This document shows positions 39,647-51,734 of a DNA stretch of 64,000 bases, one piece after another. The position numbers and the translations under genes were made by a program. Under the pieces are notes generated by a model. It was given only the letters and a program-made list of their open reading frames with translations, was not told the DNA's origin and made no database searches. Within the stretch, counting starts at the first letter, position 1. Each line of letters begins with the position of its first letter. This DNA is from Dictyophora rubrovolvata (Eukaryota > Basidiomycota > Agaricomycetes > Phallales > Phallaceae), in assembly GCA_029959195.1 (NCBI GenBank), contig CP114120.1:2666001-2730000 (forward strand), written 5' to 3'.

Positions 39647-41438
39647 TTAACAAGAAGGAAGACTACTTAATCCAGATCCACACGCATTGGTAAAAGAGTT
39701 TGCTTTAGCGTCTGTGATAGAGATACCGTTGAACTTAAAAAAAATTGCATGAGTAATTGAACGCATAGATTCAACATACATATCTTAAACACATACCATA
39801 ATATTCTCGCAAGGAGTAGCTTTATTACAGTCGAGAAGGACCGCCGGACGGGTCGGGGTACCAGTGCCCTAGTATGCATTGGGTCGCAATGGGTATCTGG
39901 ATAGTTCATCACGAACTTACTTGGAAGTTTTGAAAAAGCACATCGGAGATACTCAATGCTCCGGTATCGACACCATTTCCTTCCCTACGGTGGAATACGA
40001 ATACACCGTCAGCCGTTGTAAGAAAAGAACACGGAATTCAAATATAAATGGAGCATCACCAGAAGGAATTGATGGAAATAGGATAAGCAGCGGCGGACTA
40101 AATCAAAAAGAATATTACTCAGAATGCGGCATTGCACACCACCCGAGTGTACGTTGGATAACCGCACCATTGTGAAATCATAATAAGAAAGATTCCGAAC
40201 CGTCCCAGCGCAATTTGGATAGCTCTTAAACTCTACTCCAGCATCTGAGTTAGAAATGGTGACGTTTCTGTAAACTATGTTTTGTACAGATACGCCTGTA
40301 GCGCCTGAACCGAATGAACCGACGTTGCAGCCTAAGGTATTAATTGTAGAGAAATTTGGCTGGCATGTAGCTGATAATTAATTCACACATACCCGCAGTC
40401 CACTTGCAGATGAGATTCTCGGCTAAAAATCCCTGAAATGAATGAGTGAGCGGGTCTCTCAAACCCTAAGTAATCACACACATTGGTTGGCGTTTTGACT
40501 GTAACGCACTCATCTCCATTCTCAACACTAACATCGTGGACATAACTAAGAATTCAATCACCATACATATATGTCTGACAGCACATTAAAGCAGAAAGAA
40601 AAGCATACTTGTTATTCCCACTCATGTCAAAGCCGTCCGTTTCACCGATATGGCTTGCGATAACCTCCATATCGTGTGCAACGTTGCTGTGGTAAAATGA
40701 TGAATGAGCTTCATTATTAGCTTCTATGATGAAAACACACTTGTCTCCAATTATGGTAACATGGAACATGGGGGCATCGTATAAAGTCACTGACGTGATC
40801 TCGCAACTTTTAGAATGTAAGTATTTGAATAACAGAAGGAAATACAAAAAGATCCATCTCACTTGTTACAATCTTGAAAACGAATGAGACGAGGTCGATC
40901 AGGGTACAGCGTAAGCTATAATACCATGTTATTATCATGTGAGAACATTTGAGGCTGTGAATAACTTACGTCCCCGTCCGGTCTGTAACGATAACCATTC
41001 CCGTATATAGCACCAGGACCATCCAACAAAATATTCTCGCAGTTCTACGAAGCTTCATTCAAGAACGATCATGATGAGTATGAAGAAAAAGTCGTATCAA
41101 ACCTCAAATGTAAGCATAGTCCCCGTCAAATCAGGATTGAACGGCAAAAATATATCCCCAGCAATATGTAAATTCCAGTTCTGCGCATTATCGAACGTAA
41201 CCGTGCTCGCCAGAAGGAAATTTCCAGGTGGTACATATAACAATGTATCACTTGCGGTGGACGTGGCTTGTGGGATGACGCATTCGTTCCAGGTTTTGGT
41301 TAGAGCTGGCCCGAGATCGGTCGTGTTATCCGCCACGGCACCATAGTTTAAGACGTTGCATTGCACAGAGGCTGTCACGAACGCTGACTTGACAACGAGA
41401 ATCAAGCCCAAGCTGAAGATGGAAGAGAGAGAGAGCAT
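39647..41438 (-). CDS. GH28 rhamnogalacturonan hydrolase
   Basis: This secreted pectinase cleaves the rhamnose-galacturonic acid backbone of rhamnogalacturonan I. The ATG at 41438 opens a signal peptide (MLSLSSIFSLGLILVVKSA), then CNVLNYGAVADNTTDLGPAL, the standard start of the beta-helix. The catalytic region reads GETDGFDMSG and VENGDECVTVKTPTNGFLAE. It continues with CKWTAGCNVGSFGSG and IVYRNVTISNSDAGVEFKS. The ECVTVK and GCxxGSFG versions replace the DD and GHG boxes of true polygalacturonases and mark the rhamnogalacturonase branch. The last exon ends SSLPSC with the stop at 39647-39649. About ten introns are present and the gene looks whole. Expression is probably induced by plant wall material. 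Confidence 0.85.
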
Positions 41439-42393
41439 TGAAATGTTTTAGAGAAATCCCGTTGCAATTGTGAGCGACAAATTGTAATAACACAGGAAGG
41501 TTCATTAAAAACCAGTTCACGACTTCATTCTCGGCTCGGTAAAACCCGGCAGAGACGAAAAGTGGCTAGAACGCATCCACTTTGCCACAATTTGTTCAGC
41601 TGTCCTACCAACGCTCCAAAGTTTATCCCTGGAGTTTTAACTTTATATGTATGTGTCTCTCCCAGCTTCGGGGGGATGACATCGATGAACAGCTGGTCGA
41701 ATCCGAAGTAAAAGATCCCAGGCGCGCAATTAATCTACCCAGCTGGTCGGAATTGGAGCGGGTTAAAAGTGGACTAGCAAGATCTACGGCTCGGTGGTTT
41801 TAAATGAGTTAGTGACTTCTTAAAGTTTGACGTTGACTGTTTAATTTATTAGACCGGGGAGGACAGCCTCTCAAGGACTGCCACACATTCTACTCCCGAG
41901 CGGTGGCATCGTCAATGACCCATAGGAGAAGAGAACACGTGAAAAGTGATTCTGCGCTTCTGAGGATGATACTTAACTTAAACTTCCGCTGGAGTATTGC
42001 GCGTTGGAACATTTTAGGTTTTGAATTCGAGGATCCAATTGGCAATTTCCAAGAAAGTTGGGTTGTGGATCCTCGGATGCACCCTGCGCAGCATGAGTCA
42101 AGGAACAGTCTTTAGAATTTCCAGGAGCGGTTATGAATGTCTTTGAGCTAGTATCAAAGCTGAGGCCTTGAGGGCTATTTGAAAGCCATTTGCCGAAGGC
42201 TGGGTGGTCTCAAAACGCGTGACTTGTGACTAACCTCACATTACGTAATTATGTCACATTCATAAGTTTGCGTCTCAGGCGTTCCTGATCGGACGGCTGA
42301 AGGACAATTCAGGCCGAGGCCGAGCATTAAATAGTGAAGAAAAAAAACAAAATCTACTGCTTATCGGGCATTCTCTCTCTCAACAACATCAAG
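41439..42393. other. Divergent promoter region of GH28 and FMO genes
   Basis: About 950 bases separate the two divergent starts. Short plus-strand frames (41582-41803, 41903-42115) have no domain. An AT-rich TTAAATAG lies about 65 bases before the FMO ATG. Confidence 0.45.
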
Positions 42394-44642
42394 ATGGCAA
42401 ACTTCAGCGAACCCATTGGGATAATTGGCTCGGGTCCAGGAGGCCTCATCACGGCGCACACCTTGAGACAGGACGGTTACGAAAATGTTCAAATCTTGAC
42501 CCGCGACAAAAGTCCTGGAGGTGTTTGGGCTAGAGAACGTGTTTATCCTGGCCTCGTCATAAACAAGTCGGTCCATTGTTCAAATAAAAAGTGTTGGCGT
42601 GTCGTTCGAAGTCTTATGCGCCATCTAGTGTTCATGGGGAATTTAGATTCTCGTCTCTTCCAATGCCTCCTCCTGTCGACGCACAAAAAACGGGGGGACG
42701 ATTGACTGGGTTTGATATGTGCAATTATTTGGAGTCCTTCACAGACCGCTTCTTGAAAGGGCTTGTTCGCTACGAAACTGAAGTTCTTAGTATCAGGCGC
42801 GACCATACCACAGTGTCGACAAAAGAAGGATGGCTCGTAGACGTTGAAAACAAAGGCTCTGACACGCGCGAAACCCTGAAATACTCAAAAATAGTGCTTT
42901 GCACCGGTGTAAGTTTTTTCTTTCTTCTCAACCGTTGACATCTTTTTCCTTATATGTCATGACCTTAGGGCTGCAGCGCACCTTTCCTTCCCGAAAGTTT
43001 ATCACCATTCGCTGCCCAAAAAGCAAACTTCAAAGGTCCCGTGATTCATTCTCAGCATTTCAAAAATCAACTAGACAACCTGGAAAATCACTACAAAAGC
43101 GCCGAGAACCATGATGATTATTCCATCGTCGTGGTGGGCGGCGGAAAATCCTCTCAAGAGTTCGTAGCTTAGCTGTCACTTGATTTTAGGTTCAAATCTG
43201 GAACGGCGTTCTAATAATTTGTTTTAATTTAGCATTGCGGCTTATCTTGCCAATCAAAAACGGAAAGTTACGGTCGTGTTTGAGCGCGCCGACGCAGCTG
43301 TAGCCGTAACATCGCCTCTACCTGATTTCATTCGAAAAAGCCGGTGAGGAGCCCCGTGATCATGTTCAACTTCATCCCTTAATTTATGTTTTATCAAAGT
43401 TTTTTGGGCATCTTATCGCCTTACATACAACTCAGAACACGTCTTGAGTGAGTTTAAAAATCTTTACGTCTCAAAACACTGATCACATTGTCATCATCAT
43501 TCACAGACGTTTTCTTCACCAAACTTGGCTCGGAGGCAAAATCACACACTTCATATGGAACTCTATTGCGAGCAGCTCGGCAAGTCAACTCCATCGCACA
43601 AACAACTTATAAATGATCAAAAGATGCCTTCAAATCTATCACTAGCTAGACGCATTACAAATACCGAAAAACTCACCTTTAAGGAACCAACATTCTCTCT
43701 TCTGGGGTATTCGAACAAACGACGAAGGTGTCATGAGATCAGACGGATTCTTTGGCCGCGTCAGTCAAGGAGAAATAACCCTGGAAGCACCAGCCCGCGT
43801 CGAAAAATTCGGAACAGACGGACGCTCCGTGGTACTTGACAATGGCAAGACTCTTAAAGCTGATGTATTGATTCTTGGGACGGGCTATACGTCGTCGTGG
43901 AAAAATCTCTTTGATGGTGATTGAAAAAAACTACTTTTCTATTTTGTATTCATTCCTGTTTTGGCAGGACAAACCGCTTTGGATTTGGGTATCACACGGT
44001 CACCTCCTCCACCAGAAAGTCTGAAACACAAATGGGACTATACATCGCTCTCAAATCCGCCCGAAGCACACCCGGAAAGTGAACAGTGGGCACTATCCAT
44101 CTATCGCGGCATCGTCCCTTGCGAAAACATAACTCGGAGAGACTTCGCCATCAACGGTGCTATCGTGAGTGAATCGCACCCATTGACATTCCGTCCCACT
44201 GACTTAAGATAAGTTTACAACAAACAACGGCTACGTATTCGAAACCGTCTCACATTGGATTTCAGGCTATTTTCAAGGAGACAAAATGCGTCTTCCAGCA
44301 ACAGTAGAAGAAGCTATCGCGGACACCGAGAGAAACTCCGCCTTCTTAAGACAACGGTTTCCGGATATGTTATTATGGGCGAACGAAAGTTACAGTTCTA
44401 ACCTTTCATTTTGGACGTAAGTAATCATACCATTATTATGCCATATAAATTAAACCACACGAACTGTGTTTAGATGGCCACAGTTGGTTGATGGGCTGTT
44501 AGAAGATCTGGGTCTGAGAAGCCAGCGAAGTGGTGGCAACTGGCTTACTTGGCCTTTCAAGATTGTCGACCTGAATGAGATTACAACTTTGAAAGCTGAA
44601 AGAGACGCGATTAGGCAGAGCTCTAAACGTTCCTCTCACTAA
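42394..44642 (+). CDS. Flavin-containing monooxygenase-like protein
   Basis: This is an FAD- and NADPH-dependent oxygenase of the FMO/N-hydroxylating type; the substrate is unknown. From the ATG at 42394 the FAD loop is IGIIGSGPGGLITAHTLR, followed by RDKSPGGVWARERVYPGL. The family fingerprint FxGxxxH appears as FKGPVIHSQHF. The NADPH loop is VVVGGGKSSQ with IAAYLANQKRKVTVVFER. Later exons give FLHQTWLGGKITHFIWNSIA, PLRNQHSLFWGIRTNDEGV and DVLILGTGYTSSW. In-frame stops around 43600-43660 lie in an intron (GTCAACTC...TAGCTAG), so the gene appears intact. It ends at 44642 in SSKRSSH. It lies head to head with GH28. Confidence 0.85.
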
Positions 44643-47600
44643 AGGCTGAGGGGTACGGACGACTTAAACTTACGTATGTATTTATAGCTCTAGTTGTCTC
44701 GCGTTTTCGAAATTGACTCCTCATTCCCGGCCAGGTAGGACTTGTTTTCCCCTCTATTTAACGTAGCTTAATTTTTGTATGCCTGTCATCTTGGGTAGGC
44801 TATTCGTGAATGGGATATCACCCAGAACCACAATGTGCCTCGCAACTATATCAGCCTCCTAACTCTGATGGGTTTCAAGCTAACCAGCCAACGACGATCA
44901 TAATCCTTTTTTCACACCTCTTCCTGGGCACACTGATAGACCGGTGTAGCCTCTCATCCGAGCGCTAACACGGCATCTAACAAGTAGATACAGCGATCTT
45001 TCGAACTCGGGGCAATCAAATACTTCGGAAATTTACTTCTGTCACGACTGATCATGTATTGCAGTGCAACCACATCTCAAGCGTATGATAAAGACACGGC
45101 TTACCGGCCTTTACAGCAGGACTTGACGAAACGTGTTCGTAGGTCTTGAACCAGTCAATCAAACATCATGCAAAGGTATATATACGCACCTTCAATCACT
45201 CAGCTATGTATATGGCTGCAACTTCTGACAGACTGCGGTTTCGCATCGAATTCGAACAAGGTTATCTGTCATCAGTGTCAAGCCTCTTATCGCTTTTACG
45301 TGTTCAAAGCCAGGTATGCCTGTTATCAACAATGATAACTATAGGATTTACCGCATGGTCAGAGCTATTCACATGATCAACATTTGAGGATTGTCCCTAT
45401 ATTATCGTAGTTCGCAACCTTGCTGGTCCGTCTACTAGAATGGAAGGCTACTCCCCCCCTCAATTTCGAGAACATCCTCTCTTCTAAAAATAAATACTTA
45501 CCTGGCTAAGAACGACAAGTTACCGTGGCGTCTTTGTTATTCGGTGGGATTTGAGAATCTAAACCAGTATAGACTATTAGGTTTGGAAAGGACAATCTGT
45601 CACCCCTTAACTTTATATTCTACATCCAATAACTAACATTTCGAGCATAAATCAAGGATCATGGAATGTCGGCTCATTCGATAAATATAGCATAGGTGTT
45701 GACCCGTACCCATCATATGATTGAAGACTTTTCCGATCTGGGTCTCGTTTCCAAATCATGTCATAAATGTCAACTCATAGGCCTCTGCATGCCTGGAACC
45801 ATTCCCTTTAAAGGCTTTGCATTCTCGAGAATCTTTGTAAACCCTCGGGACATTCTTTAACTTGTCCTCAAATATCAAATTCCGATTTTCCTTCTTTCCC
45901 AGAAAGACATGTGAACTTTCAGAAGAATTTAAATTTGGACGTTTCAGCTACAGCAGGGTTTCAACGGATCTACGTTGTGTTCAAGAGCCTATTGCAGCAC
46001 ATTCTTTTCTTCGGAATCACGGCGAGTTAAGTTTGAGAAGCCATGTGTACCCCGCTAGATTCTCATCAGGCTGACCAAATAAACAATAGCTCTTAGGATC
46101 ATTCAACTCCTAACGCAGCTAATAATCAGCCTCCCCGATGATACCTAATATGTATGTAGTCGCCTTCAAACTAAAAGTAAAATGTAGGTTTGACGCCTTA
46201 TCTGCTCCCAATTGTCATCTCAATTTTAGAAGCATCATTGTTTGGATCCGAGTTCGTAAACTTTATGTCGACATGATCTGGCTGTTATGATAAAAGTTTT
46301 GACTACACCCCTTTCTGCTTGCCATGTACAAAACTCAATCACCGCTAACCACTTTTCTAGCCGCAACTAGCCGTACATAGCAATACGAAGGTAGCTTTTT
46401 CAGGGTAGCTTTTCCAAGATTTAGCCGCCGGTGGTCCTAAACTGTACCTGGGCTTGTAGATTTGTCCGGGCGAAGATGTGATATGCAAGCCTTCTTTTTC
46501 TCAGTTTGGGTATGGCGTGCTCGAACGCGGGGGGGGAACTCACCGAGGTCTACTGGTCTTAGGAGATTCCGGGTATTTGATGTCCTTTTTGAACGGAATT
46601 GTGACTCAACTTGGAGAGTTGAGAAGGAGGAAACCCTGCGGAGCTGAAAGCTCACCGGCACCTTCCGGCTATACAGAAAAACGATCTGCCAATTTAAATC
46701 CAATATACGCCCCTTGAGCCTTTCGCACTTTGATATTCTAATATCACACGCATCAGAAAAAAGGACATTACAAAATACCTACGGAGGCTTCAGCCGCTAC
46801 AGGAGCTATGAAGGCCTATATTATAAATGGAGACTTTTACGACGGTAGTGGCAACCGTGATGCCTATCACATAGCTCAGCGGTTGGTAGTCTCCGTAGGC
46901 ATATTGCAATGTCCTCTTTTTCTGATGCGTTTTTCTCAATCAAAGTCGAAAAAACGAGGATCGTCATTGGGGTCGGGCATAGAATAATTGATATCTGCGA
47001 GATCAGTGCGTGCAGTACCGGTGCTGCTGCATCGCATTGAAATATGTTTTGCCAGGATTCCAGGCCTTTATGGAATTAGTACGTTAAGCTTGTGCGCACT
47101 GCCCGCTGAAATTATATGCGTAAGGTCAATGAGTGGATAATATAAAGCTTCGTCGATTTGGTAGTCGGGGCCTTGTGCGTAGAGCTCGACTGGATAATTC
47201 CTAAGAAATGCCTCCGACCCTGCTCAATCTTGGAAGAAGTGGAACTTATTCCCAGGAGTTAACGAGAAAAGTGAATTTACTTACTGGACAAAATATTAAA
47301 GTGAACTTTGAAGTGCTTAAACATACTGAATCCAAAATCGAATCAAATTAAATGCTCAACTTTTACGGCACCGATGCGAACGAGCTATTAGTTCGACACG
47401 CTACGAAATTCGCATTGAGCTGTAATAACTTGCTGATGAAAGGGAGAGTATGTACACATAGGTATTTCCATCGTAGGTATTTCCATGTTTTCGTTTGAAA
47501 AAGTCAAGAACCAACAAGAGCTAGAGCTACTCGAAGTATTTGCAGCAGGTCATAGAGCATGATACACCATTATTGTAATTTGTCATGTCCGAACGAGGGG

Positions 47601-47685
47601 GAAAGAAAAACTACAGCATAGGTATAGGGTGTCAATGTAAGTCCATAATTCACATAAAACTTTCTGTAAAACATGTGTTTTACAG
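44643..47685. other. 3-kb gene-free region containing a foldback element
   Basis: Besides the foldback element at 46748-46928, I see only short frames without domains (45146-45376, 45862-46074, 46437-46717). The 13-mer TAGGTATTTCCAT occurs twice near 47460-47490. Confidence 0.5.
46748..46928. mobile_element. 181-bp foldback (MITE-like) element
   Basis: Near-perfect terminal inverted repeats of about 39 bases lie at 46748-46786 and 46891-46928. Both start ACGCATCAGAAAAA and run to CCTACGGAG. Pairing continues inward through CCGCT..GAGCTATG and AGGC, so almost the whole element could fold into one hairpin with a small central loop. There is no open frame. I found no clear target-site duplication, so the transposase family is unknown. 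A long-hairpin RNA locus is an alternative reading. Confidence 0.75.
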
Positions 47686-48074
47686 TCAATAATAGCCCGC
47701 CCTTCTTCTATTGCCCCATCTGGATCTTCGGCCTGTAGTGGTGCCACCAACTGTCCCTGTGGTGGCGGCAGGACGGGCACGACGTCGACGCGATCCGCAG
47801 CATCGACAACACAATATATCTTCAATGACATTGATAATTGTGACAATCACCTGATATATTGAGGAGTAAAAACAATTGATCATATTTAATAGATAAAAAT
47901 TCCGCTTACAGTAACAATGGCTCGAACAATGGATTCTAGAAGCCACGCGACGGCTTGGATGACGGAGTTGATCCCTGATCATATCGAAGAGAAGTTAGCA
48001 TACGACTTCTTGTAGATCAACGAATATAGCGATTGAAACATACCGTAGCCGATAGCTGATACAATACTACCCAT
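47686..48074 (-). CDS. Small membrane protein with Cys/Arg-rich tail
   Basis: Function is unknown. The sequence resembles a family of short basidiomycete proteins that I recall as beginning MGxIVSAIxxGINxVI. Three exons starting at the ATG at 48074 give MGSIVSAIGYGINSVIQAV, then AWLLESIVRAIVT and VIVTIINVIEDI. This is an almost unbroken amphipathic or hydrophobic stretch of about 43 residues. It is followed by LCCRCCGSRRRRARP and a Thr/Gly/Arg-rich end (GNRRRAGYY, stop at 47686-47688). Total length is about 86 residues. A Gly at position 2 and a CCRCC cluster could be lipidation sites; that is inference. The gene is a singleton in this window. Confidence 0.65.
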
Positions 48075-49228
48075 GGTACTGATTTTTTATTGCAATTATT
48101 TCAAAAGGGGTTGGAGTTGTGAGATATTTTGAGGAATCCATTATTTGAAAATGCTCTTTATAGTCTCCATGAGTGTGACGAAAGTGAGAGAAATGGAGGC
48201 TGTAATTAAAAGATGATATCATAGCAAAGACTCAATCATGTCACGTGGCTCAGCCCCGCTTTGAACCTTGTTTGAATCTCTATCTTTTCAAAAAAAATTT
48301 GGTCACTATTTTGAAGAAAACTTGTTGTACACACCAATTTGAAACGTCAAGGGGCCAAACACTTTCATAAAATTCGAATCAAAGGCAAACATAAAAGCAG
48401 TGAAAACCAAAAGTGCGTCATTGCGTTTCTAGGCCGAACTCCGTCACGGTGGAAGATCGTGCCCGACGACATGCGCCGACGTCACTGCAATAATTTGTCT
48501 GACGAGCATCAAATGATAATCATTTCCGCCACTCAATTAAATCAAGAGGGCAATTTCTATGTGTCGGTCGAAATACAAGGCCAGTGTCGGACTTTTAAAT
48601 TGAATATTGACGCGAAACCAAAAAGGACGAACAACCAATTACGTTACAACTTCAACAGCGACGCCGATACAGACACAGCATTTGTACATTTGCTGAGAAG
48701 GTTATATTTTATCCCAATAATCAATTCATCTCAATAATTGTGATTCATGCCAGTGGATGGTATACATACAAGGCTAAGCCGTACGAAAGCCATGGGTCAT
48801 ACGTGTATGTTTCGCATTCTCCATTGGACTTTCACCTGATTCCAGGTTGCATAAACTTGGAATTAGATCATAATACTAACTGTACAGTTCGAACATTGTT
48901 TTTTGGATTACTCATGTATGGGTGGATATAAGTGCCCATCACACGTTGCCTGGGGAAAAAAAAGATATCCATGGTTTATCCTCCTCTTATACCCTAGTAG
49001 GCTGAAGACCCGGAATTTGACATCCCTCAGTCATGAAACAAAAAAATGAGTTGCCCTCGGCATAGCATTTACTTTTAGTTCATCGATGAGGGTACCTTGA
49101 AGGATGTGGTCTATATAAATGGCTTCCAGCAGAGGTCGAACCACAACATTGCAACCAGGGATTTCTTCTGTCTCACACTTTCCTCCGTTGTCCGCATTTT
49201 ATAGTTCAAGTCTCTAGCTTGTTAAGAA
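48075..49228. other. Intergenic DNA with one orphan open frame
   Basis: A frame of 132 codons (48339-48737, plus strand) is open, but it begins at TTG. Its first ATG lies a third of the way in, and no upstream exon is evident. It has balanced composition and no recognised domain. A second frame follows at 48740-48931 in another phase. The rest is the promoter of the zinc-finger gene. Confidence 0.4.
49112..49119 (+). promoter_or_regulatory. TATA box of zinc-finger gene A
   Basis: TATATAAA lies 109 bases upstream of the ATG at 49229. Confidence 0.45.
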
Positions 49229-50076
49229 ATGTCTTACACTAACCAAGGCTATTATCCTTCCGGATCGTCTTCGGGAGGAGCTCCATATCCTGGTGAGTGA
49301 TTAAAGCTATCTCTGTCTTGTGGTTCTGAAGGCTCATTCCTCGCTGAATACAGGTAAGGATATTTTATGATATATTTACCTTCTCTCTAGAATAACTATT
49401 GAATTCTCTCCGGCAGCCGGCGGTGGTGGTTCGTCGTACTCACAAGGTTAGCGAAGTTCTTCAGTATTCCGTCTACAATAAAATATAGCATTTACAATTA
49501 CTTCACAGACACTTCTGAGGAAAGGCCTGTATGTCATACTAATTTTACTTTCATTTCCCCCCCGAACTGAATAACTTTATTAGCACGTCATCGCCGAGAG
49601 GACCCATAATACACCGGTCGAAGCATTACGAGATCTTATAGTAGAAATCTCCGGGGACGGTGTCAGTTCCTATTTCTGTGGATGGCAGAATTGTCAATAT
49701 CCTGTGGGATTCGCAAAGCAATCTCAGCTTATCGCTCATATACGCTCTGTCCATCTCCAAGAGAGACCATTCATCTGTACGACTTGGTAAGTACCCTTTC
49801 TTGAATAATTCATATGCATATGTAATTGAATGTATATATATATTATCTAGTAACAGCGAATTTGAAAGGAGACAGGACGCCAGTCGGCATGTTGCGATGA
49901 TGAATCGTAGGCAATACAAGTGTAGTGGGTGGTAAGGCCCAATTTCCAAACTGCTATTGTAATGGAAAACATTTTGGACTGAAGAGATTGTTTTTTCTAG
50001 TTCTCGAATCTTTTCTCGCAAAGATCACCGTGATATCCACGAAGAGAAGTGTTTGGCAGAAGCTGAAGAAGTTTAG
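49229..50076 (+). CDS. Three-finger zinc-finger protein A
   Basis: This is a probable nuclear DNA-binding protein; targets are unknown. The ATG at 49229 opens a Tyr/Ser/Gly-rich start (MSYTNQGYYPSGSSSGG). It is followed by small exons and then THNTPVEALRDLIVEISGDG. Finger 1 is CGWQNCQYPVGFAKQSQLIAH with a second His four residues on (C-x4-C-x14-H-x4-H). Finger 2 is CTTCNSEFERRQDASRHV. Finger 3 is CSGCSRIFSRKDHRDIHEEKC, a C2HC form. It ends LAEAEEV at 50074-50076. Each finger is interrupted or bounded by an intron. The total is about 155 residues. It is a close paralog of the gene at 51735-52675. Confidence 0.75.
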
Positions 50077-51734
50077 GTCAAATGATGGTTCTTTGTTACA
50101 CGAGATGGACCAAACGATATTAGGTTTTTTGCGATTACTTAGGAGAGGAGATTTCTTAGAACTTGATGAGCAGACAATACGATTTCACTATTGATCCCAT
50201 TGTTATTTCCCGTATCTTACGTGAATTGAGGTCTTCTTTGCCTTAAAACAAAACTTTGGAGTGGACGGGTCGTCTTCTTTCTGATCCTCGTGTTTTTTGC
50301 CCACACGTTTTCCGAATAGAGCAACAACACTTTAGGTTAACATTGAGCGCCATGAAATTATCACGGCAGCCACTCAGAATTTCAATGGGTTTTAAGTCCC
50401 CCCGAGCTTCTTTTCAAGAACACGTGGCGTTGCTTTCCGTCCAGATGATCCACATACCTCTTTAGTTACGGCGAGCTGAAACACTTTTACTAACCCTTTA
50501 TACTTTTATTTATATACTAACCAGCCAAGCCCGATGAGCGAGTGGTCCGATATCTTTAAGGGAAAAAATCAGCCAGGTAACTCAAGATAGATCTTCCGAG
50601 TTCTTAAGCTTAGATTATGACAGTTGGTTTAGCTTTGACGCCTCTTCTTCGGAATGGGTAAGTACTTCGAGGCCTACGCCATCTCGGAATCCGGCAATCC
50701 CCTTTCCAATAGTCTTTGAATTGAGGGGGAAAAGGGCATGTACTTCTATTGCGGACGTCTAATTGGAAGGTTTTTGGCAAACTTTCTCTAAGATCCTGAA
50801 TCCATTATTGGAAAGTCAAAAGAATATTGATTCTTGACGCTACTCAATTGATATTACATGAATCATGAAAAAAGGCTCAAATTTATACCTTGATTGACTG
50901 CTACACATATCGCTAGTAGCTACTGAAGAAAGTGTGATGACTACGGCAATGTAATGAGGGATTGTGACACTTTCTGATGAGGAAAGTTCTCACGAAGTCT
51001 AGAACAAGTTGCAGTCCGGACTCATCTGGAAAGCTACGGCAAAGAGCGAAGACTCAGCGAAGACTGAGGCTTCAAGCTTCAAATTTCACCCGGGAGACAG
51101 GTCACAGACGCTGTAGCCTGCCTTCTTCAATGCAAGTAGAAGCTTCTGTTATAATGAGCTGATTATTTTTTTTTTAAAAATTTTCTAAAAGAAGAGAAAC
51201 ATTCTTTATTGAAAAACAAAGCGCGTTTGGGGTTTCTTCCTGGGAAATCATCACGGACGGGGGCGCCGGGCGTCTTTGATATCCAATGAGAGCGATTTTG
51301 ACCAATTAGATGCAGCAGGAACACAAAGGTCAATAAATATATCAAATGAATAAATAAATAGAAATAAAATTCCGTGATACATATTTGTTCTTGGAATTTT
51401 ATATCGCCGAATTAAAAATCACAGATCTCCGGATTCATTTTCCCTTTTTTTTAAACAAAAATGATAAGACCCGCTTAGGAAGTTGTCTTCTTAGACTCGG
51501 AACGACTTACCGCAAGAATGGTTGGGCTTGCAGTGATTCGGTTCAGAAAAAGTGGCCGCACGGCCTAGTGCGGAACAAGGTTCTGAGTCCATATTCGGTT
51601 CGAACTCGTATGAATTTGGGTATAAGTATCCACTACCTCTAAATCCTCTGGCTTCAATTCTCGCAAAGAGTGCTCGCTCCTTCTATTATTTCCTAATACT
51701 TCCTCCATATCCCATCTTCGGTTCACCTGAGCAA
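50077..51734. other. Intergenic DNA between zinc-finger paralogs
   Basis: About 1.65 kb with no supported gene. Short frames (50256-50465, 50977-51162) have no domain. A T/A-rich run occurs at 51165-51185. Confidence 0.5.

Noticed and set aside
43560-43670. In-frame stops in the FMO gene suggesting a pseudogene
   Set aside because: A normal-length GT...AG intron spans them, and the joined exons restore the family sequence.
48339-48737. 132-codon open frame as a gene
   Set aside because: It begins at TTG, and its first ATG is well inside the frame. No upstream exon or domain was found, so it is mentioned only as a gap note.
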